Source: an uncultured SAR116 cluster alpha proteobacterium (lineage in GTDB: Bacteria > Pseudomonadota > Alphaproteobacteria > Puniceispirillales > Marisalimonadaceae). Taken from it: DNA of 64,000 nt. The position numbers and the translations under genes were made by a program. Of this stretch, positions 46,991 through 55,191 are shown piece after piece. Location: positions 1 to 64,000 of the forward strand of contig CACMTN010000003.1 of the NCBI GenBank assembly GCA_902616615.1, read 5' to 3'. Under the pieces are notes generated by a model that was not told the origin of the DNA, made no database searches, and was given only the letters and a program-made list of their open reading frames with translations. Position 1 is the first letter of the stretch. The number at the start of each line of letters is the position of its first letter.

Positions 46991-47513
46991 TTTCCCTCAT
47001 TTCCTTGGCAAACTTTTTGAAATTTGCTACGTAATGCTTTGAAGATCTCGTAATATTATCAATCATCTCTTGACTTAGTTCTCTTACAGCTTTAGCAGGA
47101 GAACCAACAATTAACCAACCATCAGGAAATTCTTTATTTTCAGTAACGAGTGCACCAGCACCTACTAAACAATTATTACCTATTTTAGCATTATTAAGAA
47201 TTGTTGCACCCATCCCAATTAAGGAATTATTACCTATAGTACAACCGTGTATAATTGCATTGTGCCCTATGGTGCAATTGTTGCCAATAGTTACAGGACA
47301 ATCTGGATCTACATGAATGATAGTATTTTCTTGTATATTTGATTCTTCACCGATCTTAATTACATCATTATCACCTCTTAAGACTGATCCAAACCATATC
47401 CCAACATCTTTTTCTAAAACAACATTCCCTATAACATGTGCATCTGGCGCAACCCAATATAAGTCATTATCAGGTAATTGAGGTTTTTTTTTTCCTAAAC
47501 TATAAATCGGCAT
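46983..47513 (-). CDS. Gamma-carbonic anhydrase family protein
   Basis: The 176-residue left-handed beta-helix protein has the gamma-CA pattern: VIGNVVLEKDVGIWFGSVLRGD, the zinc-binding histidines in TIIHVD and IGHNAIIHG, and hexapeptide repeats through NCLVGAGALV. It may hydrate CO2 or be a YrdA/PaaY-like relative acting with CoA ester pathways. It stands alone leftward, with a GGAGA site. Its upstream region of about 95 bp is divergent from the enolase-superfamily gene. Confidence 0.88.
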   Translation of the reverse strand: MPIYSLGKKKPQLPDNDLYWVAPDAHVIGNVVLEKDVGIWFGSVLRGDNDVIKIGEESNIQENTIIHVDPDCPVTIGNNCTIGHNAIIHGCTIGNNSLIGMGATILNNAKIGNNCLVGAGALVTENKEFPDGWLIVGSPAKAVRELSQEMIDNITRSSKHYVANFKKFAKEMREIK

Positions 47514-47607
47514 TTGCTCTCCTTTAAAAGAAATTATTATAAATTTATATTATATAATTTTTTCTTATTGTTAATATATTTATTACTATAACTATGAGGA
47601 TATCTTT

Positions 47608-48702
47608 ATGATTGATAGAAGTAATACTATTTCTAAAATTACAATTTATAGACTAGATGTACCTCTAATAAAGCCATATAAATTATCCTATAATACTTTC
47701 TATTCTTTCGAGCCATTGTTAATTCATATTATAGATGATGAAGGAAATGAGGGATGGGGTGAACAGCACATCTCTCCAGGCTCCAGTAGTGAAACAAGAG
47801 ACGGTGGATGGACATTTGCCAGAGTCATATCAAAATTAATTTTAAATAAAAAATTATACGAAGCAAAAGAAATCATTTTATCTAATTCCTCTATAAGTAT
47901 TGTTGCTTCAAGTGCAATTTATACAGCAATCGAGATGCTAGAAAAAAATGACGTTTTAAATAATAAGAGTTCTCTGAAACTTAAATTATTAACCTCATTT
48001 AATGCAGAGGAAGAATCTGAAATAAAAGATGAATTGGACAAAGTAACTGAACAAGGATTTACAACAATAAAAATTAAAGTTGGAAAGGACATTAATGCCG
48101 ATATTAAAAAGATAAATAATATACAAACTCATTTAAATGGTAGAGCCACTCTAAGAATAGATGCTAATAGGGGATACTCCAAAAAAGACGGTTGTAAATT
48201 TGTACAAGGATTAAAGCCTGATTTCATAGAATTATTCGAACAGCCTTGTGATGCTAATGATTGGGATGCAAATGCTGCTGTGGCTAAACTATCATACATA
48301 CCAATTATGTTGGACGAACCTATTTGTAGCATCAAGGACATAAAAAAGGCTTCTCGCATTGAAGGAGTAGGATTATGCAAACTTAAATTAAAACGATTTT
48401 TATCCATTACAAGATTAAAAGAAGCCATTAAATTTGCGCATGAATTAGGTTTAAAAATTGTACTTGGTGACGGACTAGGTACTGAAATTAATTGTTGGAT
48501 GGAAGCTAGAATTGCGAACAGCTTAATTGATAATGCTGGAGAATATAACGGTTTTTTAAAAATTGATCCAAAAGCAAGAATTTTATTAAACCCACTAAAA
48601 TTTAAGAAAGGTTTTCTGATGGTTTCTGAGAATTGGAAACTTGAAATTGACAGAGATAAATTAGAAAAATACAGTATTAATAAAGAGGAAATTTACAAAT
48701 AA
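47608..48702 (+). CDS. Enolase-superfamily enzyme (mandelate racemase/muconate lactonizing type)
   Basis: The 364-residue protein has the two-lysine motif TIKIKVGKD, metal ligands in LRIDANRGY, ELFEQPCD and MLDEPICS (Asp, Glu, Asp), and a second catalytic lysine in CKLKLKRFL. The fold starts with the capping-domain N-terminus IYRLDVPLIKPYKLSY. These enzymes abstract an alpha-proton from carboxylates, giving racemases, epimerases, cycloisomerases or dehydratases. It begins a plus-strand unit with a TauD-like dioxygenase, 20 bp on. The substrate is unknown. Confidence 0.85.
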   Translation: MIDRSNTISKITIYRLDVPLIKPYKLSYNTFYSFEPLLIHIIDDEGNEGWGEQHISPGSSSETRDGGWTFARVISKLILNKKLYEAKEIILSNSSISIVASSAIYTAIEMLEKNDVLNNKSSLKLKLLTSFNAEEESEIKDELDKVTEQGFTTIKIKVGKDINADIKKINNIQTHLNGRATLRIDANRGYSKKDGCKFVQGLKPDFIELFEQPCDANDWDANAAVAKLSYIPIMLDEPICSIKDIKKASRIEGVGLCKLKLKRFLSITRLKEAIKFAHELGLKIVLGDGLGTEINCWMEARIANSLIDNAGEYNGFLKIDPKARILLNPLKFKKGFLMVSENWKLEIDRDKLEKYSINKEEIYK

Positions 48703-48722
48703 ATTAAATAGGAAAATAAGTA

Positions 48723-49577
48723 ATGAAATTAATTAATAGTGTTAAGAGCTTGGGTGGTGAGATTGTAGGTTTAGATTTAAGCAATAAATTAACTCAGGAT
48801 CAAATTAGTTTCATAAATCAATCTTGGGATGAAAGACTTGTATTAGTATTTAAAAAACAAAACTTAGATGATCATAAATTAATAAATTTTAGTGAATATT
48901 TTGGTGATCTTGACCCTCCCGGCCCTAATCCGTATGGCATAACATTTTTACCAGACTTTCCTGAAATTAATGTAATTTCAAACGTTAAAAATGAAAAAGG
49001 TACTCCTATAGGTAATTTAGGAGATGGGGAAGCAGTGTGGCATGCAGATATGACTTACCTACAACTACCTCCTAAGGCTGGAATTTTATATGCTCTTGAG
49101 GTGCCTGAAAATCAAGGTAATACTCACTTTGCAAATATGGGACTAGCATACAGTGAATTACCAAGCAGACTAAAGAACAAAATTGATGGTAAAATCTTGA
49201 TACATGATTCTGCTCATAATAGTGCTGGAATGCTTAGAAAAGGGTATTCAGAAGTAGATAACCCATCTGACACTCCAGGAGCAAGACATCCCATGGTTAT
49301 CACAGATAAAAATACTAATAAGAAACTACTATTTCTTGGACGAAGACCGCACGCATATATAATTGGTTTAGAACTTGAGGAAAGTGAAAATTTATTGAAT
49401 GAAATTTGGGAACACGCAACACAAGAAAAATTCACTTGGACTCAACAATGGCAAAAAGGAGATTTATTGATGTGGAAAAATTTAAATGTGCTTCACAAAA
49501 GAGATGCTTTTGATCCTAATACAAGAAGAATAATGCACCGAACACAAATAAAAGGAGAAATGAAAATTACAGCGTAG
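48723..49577 (+). CDS. TauD/TfdA-family 2-oxoglutarate-dependent dioxygenase
   Basis: The 284-residue protein carries the HxD iron-binding motif WHADMTYLQLPPKAGILYA (His about residue 107) and the distal histidine/arginine region RRIMHRTQIKG near the C-terminus. The N-terminus NQSWDERLVLVFKKQN is typical of TauD/TfdA enzymes, which hydroxylate taurine, 2,4-D-like or other substrates. It may oxidise a substrate linked to the enolase-superfamily enzyme and the downstream TTT transporter. Confidence 0.88.
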   Translation: MKLINSVKSLGGEIVGLDLSNKLTQDQISFINQSWDERLVLVFKKQNLDDHKLINFSEYFGDLDPPGPNPYGITFLPDFPEINVISNVKNEKGTPIGNLGDGEAVWHADMTYLQLPPKAGILYALEVPENQGNTHFANMGLAYSELPSRLKNKIDGKILIHDSAHNSAGMLRKGYSEVDNPSDTPGARHPMVITDKNTNKKLLFLGRRPHAYIIGLELEESENLLNEIWEHATQEKFTWTQQWQKGDLLMWKNLNVLHKRDAFDPNTRRIMHRTQIKGEMKITA

Positions 49578-49658
49578 TTTATTTAAATAATCTTAAGACT
49601 CTTATTGATTTATGAAAAAATCAATTGCAGAATATAATATGATTAACCGGAGGAAAAT

Positions 49659-50654
49659 ATGAAAAAACTTAAAAATTCTTTTAGAAGAAGTATTGTAAAA
49701 GCTAGTTTAGGTTTTGTTGCTATAGCAGGAATAAGTACAGTTGGTTTAGTTTCTATTGCTAGTGCAGACAAATATCCTAGTAAACCAATAGAATTAGTAA
49801 TCCATGCAAAATATGGTGGTGGTACAGATACAACTGCTAGAATGGTCTCAATTAGAACAAGAAGAAATTTAAAAACTGACATTTCTATTGTTGCCAAGCG
49901 AGGAGGTTCTGGAGCTAAGGCACAAAACTATGTTTTAACTAAACCTGCTGATGGTTATACAATTATGGCATTAACACAATCTCATCTTTATACTATGGCA
50001 AGAGGAAAGTCTAATATGAAGATTGACGATATAGTTGGCGTTGCTAGAGCAATGGATGATCCAACTTTTATCACAGTATCTGGAAAAGGAAAATTTAATA
50101 CGTTAGAAGAACTTGTTGCTGCTTCAAAGAAAGCGCCATTAAACTGGGGAGTTGCTCAAATTGGAGGAACTGAACATATAGGTTTAGCCCAGTTTGCAAA
50201 AGAAGCAGGCATTAAATTTAAAGTCGTTCCATTTGGTTCAGGTGCTCAAATGGTGCAAGCACTTATGGCAGGTAAAATAGACGCAACTTTACCGAATGTG
50301 AGTGAGGCTGCTAATCAAGTAGCTGATGGTAGTTTTAAAGCTCTTGCTGTTATGGCTGAAGATAGACTTAAAGATTATCCAAATGTTCCAACAACTTTTG
50401 AAAAAGGAATAAAGGCAAAATGTTCAACGACTAGAGGTTATGCCGTATTAGCCTCTACACCTCAACCAATTATAGATCAAATATCAAAGGCTATGGTTAA
50501 GGCAATGAAACATGATGTTTTTGCATCTTATCTTGCTGGAGCTGGACTAACAGTTGAAGGTAGCGTTGCCGGAACAAAAGTATGGGACAAACAACTTAAA
50601 GCTGAATATAAAGTTGCAGCATCAGCACTTAAAGATCTTGGTTTAATAAAATAA
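49659..50654 (+). CDS. tctC: Tripartite tricarboxylate transporter substrate-binding protein TctC
   Basis: The 331-residue protein has a long signal peptide (cleaved after IASA near residue 35) and Bug/TctC blocks YPSKPIELVIHAKYGGGTDTTARM, PADGYTIMALTQS and GRIDATLPN-like AGKIDATLPNVSEA. It binds a carboxylate in the periplasm for TctAB. A CCGGAGG site precedes its ATG. An inverted repeat follows its stop and lies within the start of tctB. Confidence 0.92.
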   Translation: MKKLKNSFRRSIVKASLGFVAIAGISTVGLVSIASADKYPSKPIELVIHAKYGGGTDTTARMVSIRTRRNLKTDISIVAKRGGSGAKAQNYVLTKPADGYTIMALTQSHLYTMARGKSNMKIDDIVGVARAMDDPTFITVSGKGKFNTLEELVAASKKAPLNWGVAQIGGTEHIGLAQFAKEAGIKFKVVPFGSGAQMVQALMAGKIDATLPNVSEAANQVADGSFKALAVMAEDRLKDYPNVPTTFEKGIKAKCSTTRGYAVLASTPQPIIDQISKAMVKAMKHDVFASYLAGAGLTVEGSVAGTKVWDKQLKAEYKVAASALKDLGLIK

Positions 50655-50678
50655 TATTTAATCAAAGGTTTTTTAAAA

Positions 50679-51197
50679 ATGAAAAATAACAAAAATGCAC
50701 CCAAAAGTTTGGGTGCATTATTTAATAAAAGTGATACAATTATTGCAATTTTATTAACTTTTATAATTGGTTTATTATGGTTTGAAACAACTAAATTTGA
50801 AAAAGTTCCTGACTTATTTTCAAACAATATTCCACCCGAAATGTTTCCACAGATATTACTAATAATTATTCTTGGCATGGTTTTAATTATACCTTTTGAG
50901 CACATGTTTTTAAAAAAAAATGGTAAAGATATTGACTCATCTAGAAAAAACTCTGTCGAATTTTCAACGATTGGAACTATGATTATTTTATCTGCGATCA
51001 TAGCGTCTTCACAAGTTTTAGGCGCTGCCTTAACAATTATTGCTGTAAGTATCTCATTACCTATTTATTGGGGTGAAAGAAGATTAAAAGTACTAATCTC
51101 ATATGTTATTGGGTTCCCATTATTTGTGATAGTTTTATTTAATATAATTCTTGGTGTTCATTTTGAACCTGGGCTATTAGAACTCATTAAAAATTAA
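50679..51197 (+). CDS. tctB: Tripartite tricarboxylate transporter small subunit TctB
   Basis: The 172-residue protein has about four to five membrane segments and the TctB-type layout of an N-terminal helix IIAILLTFIIGLLWFE and later WGERRLKVLISYVIG. It lies between tctC and tctA, with 13 bp to tctA. Its first codons contain a perfect inverted repeat (AATGCACCCAAA / TTTGGGTGCATT), so either the true start or its translation is likely affected by a hairpin. Confidence 0.87.
   Translation: MKNNKNAPKSLGALFNKSDTIIAILLTFIIGLLWFETTKFEKVPDLFSNNIPPEMFPQILLIIILGMVLIIPFEHMFLKKNGKDIDSSRKNSVEFSTIGTMIILSAIIASSQVLGAALTIIAVSISLPIYWGERRLKVLISYVIGFPLFVIVLFNIILGVHFEPGLLELIKN
50694..50719 (+). repeat. Perfect inverted repeat in the 5' end of tctB
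   Basis: AATGCACCCAAA and TTTGGGTGCATT are exact complements flanking AG; a folded stem would probably use the outer 9 to 11 bp. It is 39 bp after the tctC stop and occupies codons 6-14 of tctB. It resembles the hairpins after phnD and dctP in position, but here it overlaps coding sequence. It could lower tctB translation or mark a message end. Confidence 0.7.
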
Positions 51198-51210
51198 AGA
51201 GGGTTGAAAT

Positions 51211-52683
51211 TTGGAAGATATAATTAAAGGTATTGGGTTATTATTGGAATTTGAAAATATACTCTTAATTTTATCAGGTGTTTTAATTGGCGTGTTAGTT
51301 GGAGCATTACCGGGTTTAAGTTCTCCTATGGCAATTGCTCTTCTAATACCTTTTACAATTTCTTTAGACCCAGTTGCAGCAATAGCTATGATGGCCGCCC
51401 TATATTGTGCTGGAACTTTTGGAGGGTCCATCACAGCTATATTAATAAATGCTCCAGGTGCTCCACCAGCTGTAGCAACTGCTCTAGATGGATACCCAAT
51501 GGCAAAAAATGGCGAACCAGGAAGGGCGCTTGGTTTAGCTGCCGTATCTAGTGTTTTTGGTGGAATTTTTAGTTTAATAATTTTTATATTTGCGGCTCCT
51601 CTTTTGGCAAAGCTTGCCCTAGAATTCGGACCAGCAGAATATTTTGGACTTGCTGTTTTTGCTCTTTCAATGCTTGCATCTATGAGTGGAAAGTCTTCTC
51701 TAAGAAATCTTATTTCAGGTCTTGTTGGCGTGTTAATTGGCACTATAGGAATACATCTAACTACTGGTGTAGAAAGATTTACATTTGATATCCCAGATCT
51801 TGAAGAAGGGATACATTTTGTCCCTGTTCTTATTGGTCTATTTGCAGTCAGTGAGCTTTTTAAACAATCTGAAAAACTAAATGCTGTAGTTGAGAGAATA
51901 CAAGCAAAAGCTCTAAGATTGCCTACATTATTTGAATTAAAAAAACTAAAATATACTATACTTAGATCGTCTGGAATTGGAACTTTCATAGGCATTCTTC
52001 CTGCTGAAGGTTCTACAGTAGCAGCCATTATTGGTTATAATGAGGCTAGAAGATGGTCTAAGGATAAAGATAACTTTGGCAAAGGCTCTCCTGAGGGTAT
52101 AGTTGGACCGGAAGCTGCAAACAATGCCGCTGCAGGTGGGGCTATGGTTCCCACACTTGCATTAGGAATACCTGGAAGCGGCTCAACCGCTCTTATATTA
52201 GCTGCATTAATTATGCATGGTTTTAGACCTGGTCCTTATTTAATTAGTGAAACACCAGAATTCGTATACGCAATTTTTGGAGCTATGTTGATAGCTAATT
52301 TAGGATTTTTATTCATAGGCTTAGTCGGTGCAAAATTCTTTTCTCTAGTTGCTTTCATCCCCAAAAAACTCCTTTGGCCAGCTGTATTTATATTTTCTAT
52401 GATTGGTTCTTATTCTTTTGCATCCTCAATGTTTGATGTCTGGGTAATGTTAGCTGCTGGACTAGTAGGTTATTTTATGGATCGGCATGGTTTCTCAGCA
52501 GCTCCACTTGTTATGGGATTAATTCTTGGGAAGTTAGTTGAAGAAAGTTTTTCTCAATCAATGATTATTCATGATAACAATTTCTTTGCATTATTAGAAA
52601 GTCCAGTTGTGTTATTATTTTTTGTACTAACATTCTTAAGTTTATCATCTCCTTTTTGGACAAGATATTTCTCAAAGAAATAA
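51211..52683 (+). CDS. tctA: Tripartite tricarboxylate transporter large permease TctA
   Basis: The 490-residue protein starts at TTG after a GAGGG site. It has about twelve membrane segments and the TctA motifs GALPGLSSPMAIALLIPFT and TAILINAPGAPPAVATALDGYPMA, repeated in inverse as AGGAMVPTLALGIPGSGSTALIL. It forms the transport channel. It is 19 bp upstream of an MmgE/PrpD gene in the same unit, suggesting a tricarboxylate or related acid as solute. Confidence 0.94.
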   Translation: MEDIIKGIGLLLEFENILLILSGVLIGVLVGALPGLSSPMAIALLIPFTISLDPVAAIAMMAALYCAGTFGGSITAILINAPGAPPAVATALDGYPMAKNGEPGRALGLAAVSSVFGGIFSLIIFIFAAPLLAKLALEFGPAEYFGLAVFALSMLASMSGKSSLRNLISGLVGVLIGTIGIHLTTGVERFTFDIPDLEEGIHFVPVLIGLFAVSELFKQSEKLNAVVERIQAKALRLPTLFELKKLKYTILRSSGIGTFIGILPAEGSTVAAIIGYNEARRWSKDKDNFGKGSPEGIVGPEAANNAAAGGAMVPTLALGIPGSGSTALILAALIMHGFRPGPYLISETPEFVYAIFGAMLIANLGFLFIGLVGAKFFSLVAFIPKKLLWPAVFIFSMIGSYSFASSMFDVWVMLAAGLVGYFMDRHGFSAAPLVMGLILGKLVEESFSQSMIIHDNNFFALLESPVVLLFFVLTFLSLSSPFWTRYFSKK

Positions 52684-52702
52684 TTCAATTAGATGTAGTA
52701 AA

Positions 52703-54082
52703 ATGAATAAAATTGAAACTTCTATTGCTGAAACGTTTTCAGCATGGGTCCATAAGCTCAATATAAATGATGTACCTAAAGATGTTGTTGACAAATTACA
52801 ACTTATTGTACTGGATTCTTTTGGACTAATGGTTTCCGCTAAAAACGAGCAATACATAAAAAGCCTTATCAAGGCACTTCAGGAGAATGGAGATTGCACA
52901 TTAGTTGGACACAATAAAAAGGTAAATCCATTCAACGCATCTATAATTAATGGTACAGCTATACATGGAGAAGATTTTGACGATACTTTTGAAGGAACAC
53001 CTGTGCACGTAGGTTCTGTTATGGTTCCAGCAATGTTATCTTCGGCTCAAGCTAAAAATTTAGATGGAGAAAAATTTTTAAAAGGCTTGGTCGTAGGATC
53101 AGAACTAATTTGTAGACTAGCTTTAGTCGCGCCTACAGCAGTTCATAGACAAGGTTTTCACCCGACAGCAATTTTTGGAGCTTTTGGCTCATCAATAGGT
53201 GTTGCATCTTTGCTTGGAAATACCATAGATGAAATGAGTTCAGGATTAGGTATTGTAGGAAGCATGGCTTCTGGAATTATAGAATATTTAGCTGAAGGCA
53301 CATCTACAAAACGTCTTCACCCAGGATGGGCAGCTGGTTGTGGATGGCAATCTGCTAATTTTGCTAAATTCGGATTTTTAGGACCAAGAACTGTATTTGA
53401 AGGTCAACACGGTGTATTTAATAGTTTTGCTAAAAATAATATTGAACCAGATTTTTCACATATTATTTCAGATTTAGGAAATAGATGGGAATCAAAAAAC
53501 TTGGCTTTAAAGCCTTACGCCTGTGGAACAATGGCTCAACCTTTTATTGATTGCGCTATAAAACTAAAAGATAAAATTGATAATGTTGAGAACATAGATA
53601 AAGTAATAGCTAGCGTTGGTGAGGGAACAGTCCACAGGTTATGGGAACCATTAGAGGAGAAACAGAGTCCATCTACTGCTTATGGCGCAAAATTTTCTGT
53701 TCCATATTGTATTTCAATAGGATTAATCAATGGATCTGCAGGCTTAAATGAGTTTACTGATAAATGTTTGAAAAATTTAGAGGTGATAAAATTAGCTTCT
53801 AAAGTAAATTATGAAATTAATCCAAATGATGAATATCCAAGAAATTATACTGGTAGAATAAAAATATTTATGAAAGATGGGACAATGTATTCTTCGTCAC
53901 AAGAGTGTTTAAGAGGTGGCAAACGTGACCCTCTTAGTACTAATGAAGTTAGAAAAAAATTTGAAGCTAATTTAAAATTTGCAAATGTAAAGTCTAGTGA
54001 GATTAAAAAACTATTTAATTTTATTAAAAAAATTTTTAAATCAAAAAATCTTAACAGCTTAGACGATGTTAACTTCTATTAA
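52703..54082 (+). CDS. MmgE/PrpD family protein (copy 3)
   Basis: The 459-residue protein has INGTAIHGEDFDDTFEGTPVHVGS, RQGFHPTAIFGAFGSS and KPYACGTMAQPFIDCA, the same blocks as copy 1. It is last in the enolase-dioxygenase-TTT unit and overlaps the convergent hydrolase gene by 14 bp. Members act on citrate-like acids (dehydration, decarboxylation) or have unknown roles. It probably metabolises the acid imported by TctCBA. Confidence 0.87.
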   Translation: MNKIETSIAETFSAWVHKLNINDVPKDVVDKLQLIVLDSFGLMVSAKNEQYIKSLIKALQENGDCTLVGHNKKVNPFNASIINGTAIHGEDFDDTFEGTPVHVGSVMVPAMLSSAQAKNLDGEKFLKGLVVGSELICRLALVAPTAVHRQGFHPTAIFGAFGSSIGVASLLGNTIDEMSSGLGIVGSMASGIIEYLAEGTSTKRLHPGWAAGCGWQSANFAKFGFLGPRTVFEGQHGVFNSFAKNNIEPDFSHIISDLGNRWESKNLALKPYACGTMAQPFIDCAIKLKDKIDNVENIDKVIASVGEGTVHRLWEPLEEKQSPSTAYGAKFSVPYCISIGLINGSAGLNEFTDKCLKNLEVIKLASKVNYEINPNDEYPRNYTGRIKIFMKDGTMYSSSQECLRGGKRDPLSTNEVRKKFEANLKFANVKSSEIKKLFNFIKKIFKSKNLNSLDDVNFY

Positions 54083-55088
54083 TTAAACCACTGCAGTTTT
54101 TTCCTAAGAGTAAATCAAAAAATCTCTTCCATTTTTCTACATAATTACTTCTATTTACAACCCAATCAATATGATCAGTAGGGGGTTTGTGTGGATTTAT
54201 TCTAATTCCCCACAAACCATCAACCTCATTAGGAACTGCTGAATACCTGACATCTGTTATTATATTTTTATCAATGCCTTTTCCTAGATAACCTTGCGAG
54301 AACCAATCAAATCTTTTTATATCCTTATATTGTTGACTTTTTTTATTAAGATCCAAAAAATCATTGAGAAGATCAAGTTTTTTAATTTTTGTTCCTTGAC
54401 AGTATTCTGACTTAGAAAACAATCTTACTGCATCAACATAATAAAAACCTTCATCCTCATAAATTGTTTTCCATAAAAACAAATTTCCCAGACTAGGTTT
54501 CACAGTCAAATTTTTACTTTCATGACCTCTAAAATTAGCAATTGATTTCCCAATATATTCTGCACGATTTTCTTGAAAGGCACCAAAGGTTAGATAAATG
54601 AAGATATAAAAAATACCAAAAACGGTACTTAATTTATTTTTCATAATTATTGTAAAAATTATAATTAGAAATAATGGAACACTTAAAAAAGGATCAACTA
54701 CCGACACATAATTCCAAGAAATTCTTTCATCAGAAAATGGCCAAAAAAGCTGGGTTCCATAACTTGTACAAGCGTCTAATAAACCATGTGTGGCATAACC
54801 AAAAAAACTAAACAGATACGTTTCACCCCAACTTAAATATTTTTTGAAAAATATCCTCGAAAATAACGTTACAATTAGAGCACCAATAGGTATAAAAATT
54901 ATGGAGTGTGTAAATTGTCTATGATATTCTAATTTTAACAAAGGGTCAGAGGCAGATCTAATAAAAATGTCTAGATCAGGTGCTAAACCAGCAAGGCAAC
55001 CTACTATTGACCCTACTAAAATTTTTTTCTTATTAGATATCGTTTGAGCAAAAATTGCGCCGAATGCACCTTGAGTAACAGGATCCAT
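54069..55088 (-). CDS. Membrane-bound metal-dependent hydrolase (YdjM/DUF457-like)
   Basis: The 339-residue protein begins MDPVTQGAFGAIFAQTIS and has GLAPDLDIFIRS and HRQFTHSI, the metal-ligand motifs of the YdjM/LexA-inducible membrane hydrolase family. About five membrane segments occupy the first half and a charged domain the second half. The function is poorly defined in the family. It stands alone, tail-to-tail with MmgE/PrpD copy 3. Confidence 0.8.
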   Translation of the reverse strand: MDPVTQGAFGAIFAQTISNKKKILVGSIVGCLAGLAPDLDIFIRSASDPLLKLEYHRQFTHSIIFIPIGALIVTLFSRIFFKKYLSWGETYLFSFFGYATHGLLDACTSYGTQLFWPFSDERISWNYVSVVDPFLSVPLFLIIIFTIIMKNKLSTVFGIFYIFIYLTFGAFQENRAEYIGKSIANFRGHESKNLTVKPSLGNLFLWKTIYEDEGFYYVDAVRLFSKSEYCQGTKIKKLDLLNDFLDLNKKSQQYKDIKRFDWFSQGYLGKGIDKNIITDVRYSAVPNEVDGLWGIRINPHKPPTDHIDWVVNRSNYVEKWKRFFDLLLGKNCSGLINRS

Positions 55089-55191
55089 TATATAACCAAA
55101 ATTATTAAATAATCTATTTATACACTAAGTTGTCTTGACTGTTCATATTTTTTTCTTTTAACATATTAATCTAATTACAAGAGACTTTTCA

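Noticed and set aside
49604-49625. ATTGATTT / AAATCAAT inverted repeat before tctC
   Set aside because: An 8-bp AT-only stem with no T-run; chance level in sequence this AT-rich.
55135-55169. TTGACT and TATTAA as a BVMO promoter
   Set aside because: Spacing of about 23 bp is too long for a standard sigma-70 promoter.
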